Assembly: GCA_022706885.1 (NCBI GenBank)
Contig: JAKJBR010000003.1
Coordinates: 1 to 64,000, forward strand
Source: DUPQ01 sp022706885
GTDB taxonomy: Bacteria > Bacillota > Clostridia > DUPQ01
Reading direction: 5' to 3'
Length of the DNA stretch: 64,000 nucleotides
The position numbers and the translations under genes were made by a program. Shown here piece by piece: positions 15,842-23,634 of the stretch. The notes under the pieces are model-generated. The model did not search any database and was not told where the DNA came from. It was given only the letters and a program-made list of their open reading frames with translations. Position 1 is the first letter of the stretch; each line of letters begins with the position of its first letter.

Positions 15842-17977
15842 ATGAAAAGAAATAAGCAGACAAAAATTGATTTCGGGTACGCATTTTCGGAACCTCACAG
15901 AATATGTGTATGTCTTCCCAACTCGAGTAACAAGACACTGTATGACTGTACAAAAGATTCTTTAACCATGCTGTGGAGCGACAGCGACACAACACATAAT
16001 CCTTTGGGTGCATACAAAAGAGTTCGTCTGGACTGGAAAGTAAAGATAACGGCAAAGTGTAACGATGTTGCCATGGAAGCTTTTGCCTGGGAGAGAATTG
16101 AGGGATATATTCCGTCACTGTTGTATAAAGCAAATGCGGAAGGTGCAAACCTTACCGTTCAATGTGTGGCTACAAGACTCGGAGATGTTATTAAAATGTC
16201 CGTTACCAATACAACCGGCAGCGATAAAAAAATATTTATTGACGCATGCGTATTGGACAACACAATTAATACCAAGTGGGCGGATTTTGACTGCGAATAC
16301 AGCGTGGTAAATCCCATATTCAATGACGCTTCGGACAGGATAGTTATTATGGATGCAAGTCTTACCGATACTGTTCCTTCCAGAAGAGAGTCGGTCACAT
16401 ATGCATATATACTCAAAGCAAAAGAAACCCGTGAGAGTATGCTTATACGCCCCAATAAAAAATACAACGACGATATTGAAGTTATGTTGAAGACAAACTG
16501 GAATGCCCTGTACGAACAGGGGCTGAATGAGTGGAGGAATATTATCAAAAAAGCACCGGTATTTGATTTACCCGACCCCATGATTGAGAATGCATATAAA
16601 GCGTGCCTGTGCGATATATTCGTAATGAGAGAAGAAATGGCTGACGGCAGAATGGCGGGACTTGCCGGAACGGAAATGTACAGAAGTTCCAATACCGGAG
16701 AGCCGTGTTTCCAGGCACTTACTTTGGGTAAATACGGATTTTTTGAGCCTGCAAAGGAAAACATCGAGTTTGTGGCAAGTTTCCAGCTGAATAACGGCTC
16801 CTGGGAAGATGATAAGCAATGGGGCAAATACATGTGGGCTTCATCAGGTTGGAAAAGCCGCTGTATCCAACACTACTATTTACGGACAAAAGACAGAGCA
16901 TTTTTAGAGGAGAATTTTGAAAGAATGCTTGCCTCCGCCAGATGGTCCAAGGCACAAAGAGATAAAACCAAACGGAAAAACCCTCCCGATTCACCCGAAT
17001 GGGGCTTAATGCCCAGAGGCATGGGAGACGGCGGTCTGAAAAACGGCGATGACCTTTTCGGAGTTTTTTATCCTCACAACTTCATGCACTGTATGGGATT
17101 GGAAGCGGCTGTTTGGGCGGCTAAAGAGTTACAAAGAGAGGATGTTTATCAAGAGTTGCTTGACACTTATCTGGATCACAAAGAATGTATATTAAAGTCA
17201 CTGGAAATAGGGCATATCAAAGAGCCGGACGGTTCGATCTGGATAGGAAGCTGTGCCCATAATACTTCAGGCAGCAGATGGGCTGTGGCAGATGCGGTTT
17301 ATCCGACCAATATACTTCCCGTAGACCATCCCTTAGCTGTAGGTACCATGAATAAGCTTCAGGGGAATATAAGTGAGGGAGGGTTGCCGAAAAACCTCGG
17401 ATGGATACATGACGGTTTATGGGTGGCTATTGCATTGGATGCCATGGCATATGTAAACATATTAGCCGATAAAGCGGACATATCGGCCGATTACCTTGTT
17501 GCGGCACTCAATCACGGCACTCCTCTGTTTACCTGGTGCGAGGAGCGAACCGAAGAAAAAGGAGCAAAAAGAATAACAGGAGATCTGCAACATGCATGGA
17601 CACCTATATGTGTCACTCAGTTTATTCGGGATATGCTTGTATCGGATTATCTTTTTAAAGATGATATGTTGCACTTAACATGTGCGGTTCCGAGATATTT
17701 CTACAAAGAAGGCAATACAATGAATATTAAGGAGGCACCGGCATTCCAAGGCAAAATATCTTTCAGTATAGAAGTATCTAAGAATACGGTAACCTTCACT
17801 GCCGATTTGAGTTCTTTTGATATTAACAGAGAACTGTGCTTACATTTACGGCTTCCCGACAGCAACTTAGAAGTAACCGTACAAAGCATATCGGGAGGCA
17901 AAGCAGTTATTAACAAACAAAAAGCCGTTATAAAGCCCGATACAAATAAGATTAAAGCGGTATTTAGTATAGGTTAA
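15842..17977 (+). CDS. six-hairpin glycosidase-like protein
   Basis: 711 residues, no signal peptide. The N-terminal quarter reads as beta-sandwich, the middle (about 240-600) as an (alpha/alpha)6 barrel with repeated Trp and acidic motifs (WEDDKQWGKYMWASSGW, RGMGDGGLKNGDD, GWIHDGLW), and the C-terminus as another beta domain. That layout is shared by GH78, GH63, GH116 and related families, but I cannot place it in one. It probably acts on an imported oligosaccharide. It is co-transcribed with the amidohydrolase and flanked by two UroD-family genes. Confidence 0.65.
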   Translation: MKRNKQTKIDFGYAFSEPHRICVCLPNSSNKTLYDCTKDSLTMLWSDSDTTHNPLGAYKRVRLDWKVKITAKCNDVAMEAFAWERIEGYIPSLLYKANAEGANLTVQCVATRLGDVIKMSVTNTTGSDKKIFIDACVLDNTINTKWADFDCEYSVVNPIFNDASDRIVIMDASLTDTVPSRRESVTYAYILKAKETRESMLIRPNKKYNDDIEVMLKTNWNALYEQGLNEWRNIIKKAPVFDLPDPMIENAYKACLCDIFVMREEMADGRMAGLAGTEMYRSSNTGEPCFQALTLGKYGFFEPAKENIEFVASFQLNNGSWEDDKQWGKYMWASSGWKSRCIQHYYLRTKDRAFLEENFERMLASARWSKAQRDKTKRKNPPDSPEWGLMPRGMGDGGLKNGDDLFGVFYPHNFMHCMGLEAAVWAAKELQREDVYQELLDTYLDHKECILKSLEIGHIKEPDGSIWIGSCAHNTSGSRWAVADAVYPTNILPVDHPLAVGTMNKLQGNISEGGLPKNLGWIHDGLWVAIALDAMAYVNILADKADISADYLVAALNHGTPLFTWCEERTEEKGAKRITGDLQHAWTPICVTQFIRDMLVSDYLFKDDMLHLTCAVPRYFYKEGNTMNIKEAPAFQGKISFSIEVSKNTVTFTADLSSFDINRELCLHLRLPDSNLEVTVQSISGGKAVINKQKAVIKPDTNKIKAVFSIG

Positions 17978-18011
17978 TGCTTTTAATCAAGATAATTGTT
18001 AATGATATTTA

Positions 18012-19136
18012 CTAGTACCTTGCATTATTGACGCATTCATATCCGTAATCTATGTATGTCATGATATTATCAAGATATTGCTTGCTTGGTGTCGGAAAAT
18101 CCATGAAGCCGGCGGAAGTGCACATTATAAATCTGTTGCTTTGCTTTCCGCTTTGCACGCAAGTTTTTATTTTTTCCCTTATAACTTCCTCGGATTCATC
18201 ATAAAAATCCTGCATCTCTATATTGCCTTCCAGACCTATGCGATTCTTGAATGTTCTTGCCACTTCGTCCAAATCCACATCTCCGTTCTTGGGCGGTTCC
18301 AAAGGATTAAGCACATCGACACCCATCTCAATAAATTTCTCTATCAGGTTCCGTACTTTACCGTGGCAATGCACCCAGATGTAACTTCCGGCATTGTGTA
18401 CCATATCGCAAATGTGTTTATCATAATCAAAACAGAAATCCATGAAATCTTTTTCCGATAATAACGGAGGAATAAGCAACTCCGGTCCCACCCAGGAAAA
18501 AGGTACTCTGACACCATGATTAAGCGCTTCTTCGACATGAGCATACAGCCTTTTGGAAAAAACATCCAATGCTTCCATTAAAAGGTCTCTGCAATCATGG
18601 GTAAAATATGCAAGATTTTCCGAACCTATCATACGATAAAGGGCATATGCGATGTGGTCAATACGGTACAGGACAATTCCCCTGTCTCCCAACAGTTGTT
18701 GCTGCTCTTCAATATTATCAACATACGGAAACGGCTCATACGGCATAGACAGCATCCTCTTTATATCCTCCGGTTGTTTTACGGGATATTCTATCGTAAA
18801 CCCCGGTTCACCTATTTTTGATATTCTGTCTACCCTGCGAAGTTGGCCCATAGGCGTATGGAAAACTATATGTTCCTCGTACCACAGAGGATCATTTATC
18901 TCCACATTCTTTCTCCTGACTATATCCACCTGTCCGCAGAACATGAAAAACGGAGAGTGTGCATTAACAACAAGATCGGTCTTTTCCGCGGCCTTTATCA
19001 TTGCCGGCTCATATGAAGGATGCAATAATTTATCACCCTTACGGTAATTCCATGATCCCCACAACTTTATCGCGGGTCTGTCTATCGGTTTATTGGCAAA
19101 AATCCTCATTAATCTTTCTTTTGATGTAAGAGACAT
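18012..19136 (-). CDS. uroporphyrinogen decarboxylase-family protein B
   Basis: 374 residues, URO-D superfamily, only distantly like protein A at 13558-14793. It starts SLTSKERLMRIFANKPIDRP, the usual beginning of MtaA/CmuA-like members, and contains YIWVHCHGKV (about residue 245), where His-Cys can bind zinc as in methylcobamide:CoM methyltransferases. A short GVDVLNPLEPP follows. No corrinoid protein or methyl-acceptor gene is near. Probably a methyltransferase or lyase in a catabolic pathway with its glycosidase neighbour; this is inference. AAGGAG lies six bases before the ATG. Confidence 0.75.
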   Translation of the reverse strand: MSLTSKERLMRIFANKPIDRPAIKLWGSWNYRKGDKLLHPSYEPAMIKAAEKTDLVVNAHSPFFMFCGQVDIVRRKNVEINDPLWYEEHIVFHTPMGQLRRVDRISKIGEPGFTIEYPVKQPEDIKRMLSMPYEPFPYVDNIEEQQQLLGDRGIVLYRIDHIAYALYRMIGSENLAYFTHDCRDLLMEALDVFSKRLYAHVEEALNHGVRVPFSWVGPELLIPPLLSEKDFMDFCFDYDKHICDMVHNAGSYIWVHCHGKVRNLIEKFIEMGVDVLNPLEPPKNGDVDLDEVARTFKNRIGLEGNIEMQDFYDESEEVIREKIKTCVQSGKQSNRFIMCTSAGFMDFPTPSKQYLDNIMTYIDYGYECVNNARY

Positions 19137-19169
19137 ATGCTACTCCTTGTTCAAGATTCTGTTATATGT

Positions 19170-19178
19170 ATTATATCA
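19170..19178 (-). promoter_or_regulatory. extended -10 of UroD-family gene B
   Basis: TGATATAAT on the minus strand, 34 bases before the ATG; the -35 region is poor. The same extended box precedes mscL and the metallophosphatase gene. Confidence 0.5.
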
Positions 19179-19248
19179 TGAAATTGTACTACCCTATTCC
19201 TCTGCTACATTACTTTTAACGAAACAAGGTTAAATATTAAAATAGTTA

Positions 19249-19276
19249 TTGACATATGCCATTAATGTGGTATACT
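19249..19276 (+). promoter_or_regulatory. strong promoter of the DUF5320 gene
   Basis: A perfect TTGACA, a 16-bp spacer and TATACT. The spacer contains CATATGCC, which recurs in the palindrome downstream. Confidence 0.8.
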
Positions 19277-19283
19277 GATAGTA

Positions 19284-19299
19284 TCCGGCATATGCCGGA
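19284..19299 (+). promoter_or_regulatory. palindromic operator candidate at the DUF5320 start site
   Basis: A perfect 16-bp palindrome TCCGGCATATGCCGGA begins about eight bases after the -10 box, at the expected transcription start. One half-site, CATATGCC, is repeated 36 bp upstream inside the promoter spacer. A dimeric repressor bound here would block initiation. The regulator is not identified. Confidence 0.6.
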
Positions 19300-19322
19300 A
19301 ATAAATAAGGGAGGTTCAAAAG

Positions 19323-19595
19323 ATGCCCAGATTTGACGGAACAGGACCCAGAGGAATGGGCCCGCTAACAGGAAGAGCTATGGGATACTGCACAGGCGCC
19401 AGACGTCCGGTAGGCAGATACTATGGCAGAGGCGGAGGCAGAGGAAGAGGATTTGGCGTATGCAACAGGCTGTATTACTATGATGATGCTCCTCTATATG
19501 ATGAAAAGCCCTCAAAGGAACTTCTGCTTAATCAGAAGAAGTTTTTAGAAGAAGAGCTTGCATCAATAAATAAACAGATTGATGAATACGAATAA
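19323..19595 (+). CDS. DUF5320 domain-containing protein
   Basis: 90 residues beginning MPRFDGTGPRGMGPLTGRAM, the very conserved Gly/Arg-rich opening of DUF5320. A Gly-Arg-rich middle is followed by a helical, charged C-terminus (about 60-90, LLNQKKFLEEELASINKQI) likely to form a coiled coil. Relatives often occur beside dinitrogenase iron-molybdenum cofactor-like and ParA/NBP35-type genes in anaerobes, but none is here. GGGAGG precedes the ATG. Its strong promoter with an operator-like palindrome implies tight control. Function unknown. Confidence 0.8.
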   Translation: MPRFDGTGPRGMGPLTGRAMGYCTGARRPVGRYYGRGGGRGRGFGVCNRLYYYDDAPLYDEKPSKELLLNQKKFLEEELASINKQIDEYE

Positions 19596-19656
19596 AACTT
19601 ACAATGCTTAAGTTTACATAAGTTCACCTTAAGCAAAGTATTTGAACTGCCTGAAA

Positions 19657-19692
19657 AAACCGTTTCGGTATGATATATAGCCGAAACGGTTT
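19657..19692. terminator. bidirectional terminator between convergent genes
   Basis: A 12-bp perfect stem AAACCGTTTCGG/CCGAAACGGTTT with a 12-nt loop. Six T follow on the minus strand, so it serves best for the metallophosphatase gene, but it can also end the DUF5320 transcript. Confidence 0.85.
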
Positions 19693-19725
19693 AATTCAAC
19701 AAATAAATCTGTTTTTACTATTCAA

Positions 19726-21189
19726 CTAATACTCGATAACTATACGGCCCTCAACTTTCGGATCGGCAAGCACCATTCCTAAAAATGCTTCTTCCAGCAC
19801 ATCTCCGCTGGAGGTGGTAACTACTTTTATAGGGGAATTGGCTTCCGCTTCTTCCTTGGTGATGCCTATAAAGTCCGCCATATTGTTAAAATGGTACTCC
19901 TGTAAACCAACCGAGTATATATGATTATCATCCAAAGGCTGTGATTCCAATGATATTTCGGTAACTCTGTTCTCTTTCTTGGAATACTTTACCTTGAACC
20001 CTCTGGATACCTGATAGAATTCCACATGGTCGCTTAAATCTCTTCCCAAAATTGTATTGAATGCTTTTTCTATCTGCTTCTTTGTCAACTTTATTCTGTA
20101 TATCTTGTCATCAAACGGGAAACATTCTTTAAAATCCTTAAGTGTCAGTATAGGACCCAATTCCTTTTTCCTTATGCTTCCCGATGCAAACAACATTATA
20201 TCCAAGCCGAGGTTATCCACTACCGCATCCGCACATAAATTGCCCAACTCGGTTTCCTGACTTCTTTTCGGATGGGTTAATGCACGCTTGAATCTGGTTA
20301 TTATTCTGGAGAATTTTTCACTGGTCTTTTCATGATATTGATGTATTATTTCTTCCAAATCTTTATCTACAGGGCAATGCGTCTCATCTATGGGTACCGC
20401 CTGCCAGGTAAAATCTTCTATGCAGTTGTTGTCTTTATCGACAATAATATCAAATCTTCCTATCTGATCGGTACCTGTCCCGGCTTGTGCAATAACTATA
20501 CCGTTTACTATCTCAGGTTGCTCCAGATATGTATGAGAATGTCCACCGATAATAATATCCACTCCCCATGCCGGATCCAGCATGGAAGCTAATTTCTTAT
20601 CCTCTTCAAAACCGATATGTGTAAGAAGTATTGTGAAATCAATATCTATTTGAGAATAGGCATTACAAATTCTTCCCACTTCCTTTGCGGCTTCATAAAC
20701 ATCCACTATGGAACCTATGAGAGTCTCCTGTTTGGTCTGAGCAATAACTTCCTCCGTCAATATACCGATATACAGTATTTTTATCCCGCCTACTTCCTTT
20801 ATGAGATATGGTCTAAAAAGACGGGTATGATTGGTTTTTATATATAAATTGCTGTTTATAATAGGAAACTTGGCCAGTTTCTCAATAAACAGAAGATGGG
20901 CAACACCGTAATCCACTTCATGATTTCCCAATGTAACCACATCGGGTGAAAGCATATTAACTATTTCTATTGTGGAAAGTCCTCTGTATTCCTGATCAAT
21001 AATAGATCCTCTGAACATATCTCCTGCTATAACATAAACCACATTTTCTTCTTCCTGTCGTACTTTATCGATATACCCTGACAGCATTGCAACTCCGCCC
21101 ACAAGTTTATCGTCAATATTCTCACTCATAAAATCTCCGTGCATATCATTTGAATGCAACAAAGTCAGTTTTCTCAAATCTCTTCCCAT
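19726..21189 (-). CDS. 5'-nucleotidase/UshA-type metallophosphatase
   Basis: 487 residues. The metallophosphatase domain has all family motifs: HSNDMHG (13-19), GD near 56, GNHEVD near 94, LLTHIG near 190 and GGHSHT near 216. The C-terminal 5'-nucleotidase domain (about 300-487) gives substrate recognition. Unlike UshA or most Gram-positive relatives it has no signal peptide or cell-wall anchor, so it is predicted to be cytoplasmic, hydrolysing nucleotides or nucleotide-like metabolites. GGGAGG precedes the ATG. Confidence 0.88.
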   Translation of the reverse strand: MGRDLRKLTLLHSNDMHGDFMSENIDDKLVGGVAMLSGYIDKVRQEEENVVYVIAGDMFRGSIIDQEYRGLSTIEIVNMLSPDVVTLGNHEVDYGVAHLLFIEKLAKFPIINSNLYIKTNHTRLFRPYLIKEVGGIKILYIGILTEEVIAQTKQETLIGSIVDVYEAAKEVGRICNAYSQIDIDFTILLTHIGFEEDKKLASMLDPAWGVDIIIGGHSHTYLEQPEIVNGIVIAQAGTGTDQIGRFDIIVDKDNNCIEDFTWQAVPIDETHCPVDKDLEEIIHQYHEKTSEKFSRIITRFKRALTHPKRSQETELGNLCADAVVDNLGLDIMLFASGSIRKKELGPILTLKDFKECFPFDDKIYRIKLTKKQIEKAFNTILGRDLSDHVEFYQVSRGFKVKYSKKENRVTEISLESQPLDDNHIYSVGLQEYHFNNMADFIGITKEEAEANSPIKVVTTSSGDVLEEAFLGMVLADPKVEGRIVIEY

Positions 21190-21253
21190 AACAACCTCCC
21201 ATTCTATTTATTTGTTTATTCAAACTTATCCGGACAAATCTACATCTTGTTAG

Positions 21254-21262
21254 ATTATATCA
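21254..21262 (-). promoter_or_regulatory. extended -10 of the metallophosphatase gene
   Basis: TGATATAAT on the minus strand, about 65 bases before the ATG; no good -35 box is seen. Confidence 0.45.
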
Positions 21263-21289
21263 TCTTCACATATCCTCCGCTATACGGTT

Positions 21290-22588
21290 TCAAATCTTTT
21301 TGATATTACTTATTGCGTATAACGGCAAATTGATAAGCCGCTCTTCTTTTTTATAGTCCGACATGGATGTCCTGACCGAAATCTCTATATCATATTTATC
21401 ACGAAATGTTTTAAGACTTTTAGATTGCAGATTAACTTCGGCTTTTACTTCAACCGGAATAACCCTACCCTCACTGCCAATCAGAAAATCAATCTCGGCT
21501 CGGTTTCTGTCATTGGTCCAATAATAGACATTCAAATTATCCAATGTTTTTAATTGCTGCAGAACATACTGCTCCGTTAAAGCTCCTTTGAATTCCCTGA
21601 ACAAGTCATTACCGCTTAACAAAGCACTCTGATGCAGACCCACCATACAGGATAAGAGACCTACATCCAAGGTAAATAACTTAAAAGCCTTTAAATCCTC
21701 ATATGCCTTAAGGGGTATATTAGGCGCATTAACACGATTCACCTGATGGATAAGGCCGCAATCGGTAAGCCACAATAGTGCCGTTTCATATTCTTTTGCT
21801 CTGGCACCTTCTTTGATCAGACCGTATATAAACTTTTTATTCTCCTTTGCAAGTTGAGCCGGAATACTGTTCCAAAGCATGCGAATGCGGGGTACAATCT
21901 CATTGGGAGCATGCTTGGAAAAGTCCTGCTCGTATGCATCTAAAATACGTCTCTGTATTTCCCGAACCCCTTGAAAATCCTTATTATCAACGTAGTGTGC
22001 AACAACCTCAGGCATACCGCCCACAAAGAAATATTGTTTCAAAAGATTAATGTATTCCTGCTTAAAAGTTGTAATCATCTCATAGTCTTTTGATTCCAAC
22101 AGTTCGGCATACTGTTCTTTTCCCATTGCCAGCATAAATTCTGAAAATGACAAAGGATAAAGATCCATAAACTCGACTTTACCCACCGGAAAAGATGTTC
22201 CGGGATGCAGTGCAATACCTAATAAACTTCCTGCGCATACAATATGATATGAAGGAGCATCTTCATTAAAATATTTTAAAGAAGTCAGTGCATTGGGAAC
22301 TTCCTGAACTTCATCAAATATGATAAGGGTCTCGGACGGAACTATCTTCTTTCCGGTATACAGTTCCAGTCCCATTATTAACCTATCTACATTTAAATCC
22401 TGCAAAAACAGCTGCTTTATTTGTATATTGTTATCAAAATTAATATATGCATGCGATTTATATGCTTTATTCGCAAATTCCTTCATAAGCCAAGTCTTTC
22501 CCACCTGTCTTGCTCCGCGAATAATTAACGGCTTTCTATTGTCTTTTTCTTTCCATTTATACAAATATTCTAAAGAAGTACGATACAT
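21290..22588 (-). CDS. AAA+ ATPase with DUF4143 domain
   Basis: About 432 residues from the ATG at 22588, which has AGGAGG seven bases upstream; a longer frame adds ten residues without a binding site. Walker A is GARQVGKTW (about 27-35), and the Walker B region is LIIFDEVQEVP. The C-terminal DUF4143 part contains AEIDFLIG and VIPVEVKAE, the acidic and Lys pattern of a PD-(D/E)XK nuclease fold. Proteins of this kind are abundant and mobile in anaerobes; roles in DNA transactions or defence are suspected, none proven here. It begins the accessory island next to the TA genes. Confidence 0.85.
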   Translation of the reverse strand: MYRTSLEYLYKWKEKDNRKPLIIRGARQVGKTWLMKEFANKAYKSHAYINFDNNIQIKQLFLQDLNVDRLIMGLELYTGKKIVPSETLIIFDEVQEVPNALTSLKYFNEDAPSYHIVCAGSLLGIALHPGTSFPVGKVEFMDLYPLSFSEFMLAMGKEQYAELLESKDYEMITTFKQEYINLLKQYFFVGGMPEVVAHYVDNKDFQGVREIQRRILDAYEQDFSKHAPNEIVPRIRMLWNSIPAQLAKENKKFIYGLIKEGARAKEYETALLWLTDCGLIHQVNRVNAPNIPLKAYEDLKAFKLFTLDVGLLSCMVGLHQSALLSGNDLFREFKGALTEQYVLQQLKTLDNLNVYYWTNDRNRAEIDFLIGSEGRVIPVEVKAEVNLQSKSLKTFRDKYDIEISVRTSMSDYKKEERLINLPLYAISNIKKI

Positions 22589-22632
22589 ACCCGACCTCCT
22601 TTCGCTCACAATAGACATAATATCAGCAATTT

Positions 22633-22720
22633 ACAAAAAGTTCAACGACTTTTTGTGCTAATGCAACACTTTCTTCAACGACTTTTTGTAATATGCTACA
22701 TTTTATTCAATAACTTTTGC
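22633..22720 (-). repeat. three degenerate 33-bp tandem repeats
   Basis: TTCAACGACTTTTTGT occurs at 22641-22656 and 22674-22689, and a degenerate copy (TTCAATAACTTTTGC) at 22706-22720, spaced 33 and 32 bp. The first copy extends into a perfect 9-bp inverted repeat ACAAAAAGT/ACTTTTTGT at 22633-22656. The block lies between the ToxN-like remnant and the ATPase gene, 45 bases before its ATG. Confidence 0.7.
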
Positions 22721-22753
22721 TTTAATATGCTTTTAGAAGAAAAACCCCCTGTA

Positions 22754-22828
22754 CTATCGAACACAAGAATCAAATTTTCTCAAATAATCACAATATTTCG
22801 CATCCACAGTATAAAACTCAAGTCTCAT
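22754..22828 (-). pseudogene. truncated ToxN/AbiQ-like type III toxin
   Basis: ATG at 22828 with AGAGGA seven bases upstream opens 24 codons ending at TAG. The product contains FYTVDAKYCDYLRKFD, which matches the N-terminus of ToxN/AbiQ endoribonucleases (for example FYTISSKYIKYLKEFD as I recall it from Pectobacterium ToxN). Full toxins have about 170 residues; here only 165 bases separate the stop from the ATPase start, so most of the gene is gone. The terminator and tandem repeat of an RNA antitoxin lie directly upstream. Confidence 0.65.
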
Positions 22829-22849
22829 AAAAAAATCCTCTAAAAAGAT

Positions 22850-22876
22850 AAGGCTGAATTATGGTAACTCAGCCTT
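22850..22876 (-). terminator. terminator between RNA antitoxin repeats and toxin remnant
   Basis: An 8-bp perfect stem AAGGCTGA/TCAGCCTT followed on the minus strand by ATCTTTTT. The loop keeps TACCATAA, a piece of the upstream repeat. In type III systems such a leaky terminator sets the ratio of antitoxin RNA to toxin mRNA. Confidence 0.75.
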
Positions 22877-22885
22877 TACTTTTTT

Positions 22886-22970
22886 AGCTCCCACTTATGG
22901 TAGGGTACACCGCTTTTTTAATTCCCACTCATGGTAGGGTGCACCGCTTTTTGTAGACCGATTGGTCTGC
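22886..22970 (-). ncRNA. ToxI-like RNA antitoxin array (two 34-bp repeats)
   Basis: Two direct copies of a 30-bp unit at 22889-22918 and 22923-22952 differ at only two positions; the period is 34 bp. On the minus strand each unit starts with a run of A then GCGGTG, ACCCTACCAT and AGTGGGA, able to form a CCC(T)AC/GTGGG hairpin. A small hairpin AGACC/GGTCT precedes the first copy and a partial third copy merges with the terminator. Position between a promoter and a toxN-like gene, on the same strand, fits ToxI. Confidence 0.6.
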
Positions 22971-22976
22971 ACACTG

Positions 22977-23005
22977 ATTTTACTGAATTTATATTCATTA
23001 GTCAA
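22977..23005 (-). promoter_or_regulatory. promoter of the ToxI-like array
   Basis: TTGACT, a 17-bp spacer and TAAAAT on the minus strand, ending just before the repeats. It diverges from the RelBE-type promoter 30 bp away. Confidence 0.7.
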
Positions 23006-23034
23006 TCACAATATTTGACATATTTTACTATATA

Positions 23035-23063
23035 TTGACAACTGAAATATGCTGTAATACAAT
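23035..23063 (+). promoter_or_regulatory. promoter of the RelBE-type pair
   Basis: TTGACA, a 17-bp spacer and TACAAT, 24 bases before the antitoxin ATG. A second TTGACA lies 21 bp further upstream. Confidence 0.75.
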
Positions 23064-23087
23064 GTATAACAGAAAGGAAGAACTGAT

Positions 23088-23309
23088 ATGACTATATCTA
23101 TAAGATTGAACGATGCGGATGCCCAACTTATAAGAAAGTACGCAGAAATGAAAGGTATGAGTATTTCGGAGCTGGTACGCCAATCTGTAATTGAGCGTAT
23201 AGAGGATGAGTTTGATCTCAAAGTCTATGAAGCAGCATTAGCTGAATATAAAGCCAACCCGGTCACTTATACACTGGATGAAGTAGAGAAGGAGTTGGAA
23301 CTGCGTTGA
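23088..23309 (+). CDS. ribbon-helix-helix antitoxin (RelB/DUF6290-like)
   Basis: 73 residues. The N-terminal MTISIRLNDADAQLIRKYAE followed by GMSISELVRQSV is a ribbon-helix-helix DNA-binding domain; the acidic C-terminal half should wrap the toxin. AAAGGAAG precedes the ATG. It overlaps the toxin gene by four bases and sits first, the usual order for a type II toxin-antitoxin pair, so it probably represses its own promoter. Confidence 0.88.
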   Translation: MTISIRLNDADAQLIRKYAEMKGMSISELVRQSVIERIEDEFDLKVYEAALAEYKANPVTYTLDEVEKELELR

Positions 23310-23599
23310 ATTATCAGGTAATATTTACACAAGCTGCCATGCGGGAACTGAGAAAGCTTGATCGATATGTTGCATCCATGATTACAAGTTGGATACGGAA
23401 AAATCTGGAAGGATGTTCAAATCCAAGACAGCACGGTAAAAGCCTAACTGCTGCTCATAGCGGTAAGTGGAGCTATCGCATCGGTTGCTATCGCCTGCTT
23501 GCCGATATTCAGGATGATAAAATTCTGATACTGATTTTAAATGTCGGAGATAGAAAAGAGATTTATAAGAAAACATCTACGGTTAATGAAACTTTTTAA
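23306..23599 (+). CDS. RelE/ParE-superfamily toxin
   Basis: 97 residues starting at TTG 23306 (overlapping the antitoxin TGA), with AAGGAG upstream. It has the RelE/YafQ pattern: IFTQAAMRELRKLDR at the start, LTAAHSGKWSYRIGCYRLLADI in the middle and ILNVGDRKEIYK near the end, including the conserved basic residues of the RNase site. Expected action is ribosome-dependent mRNA cleavage, neutralised by the upstream antitoxin. Complete and apparently functional. Confidence 0.88.
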   Translation: MNYQVIFTQAAMRELRKLDRYVASMITSWIRKNLEGCSNPRQHGKSLTAAHSGKWSYRIGCYRLLADIQDDKILILILNVGDRKEIYKKTSTVNETF

Positions 23600-23634
23600 T
23601 CCGGGTTACAACTATTAACTCTAAATTTATTTAA

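Noticed and set aside
22655..22843. 62-codon plus-strand frame between the ATPase and RelBE
   Set aside because: It runs antisense through the ToxN-like remnant and repeats, has no binding site, and is not protein-like.
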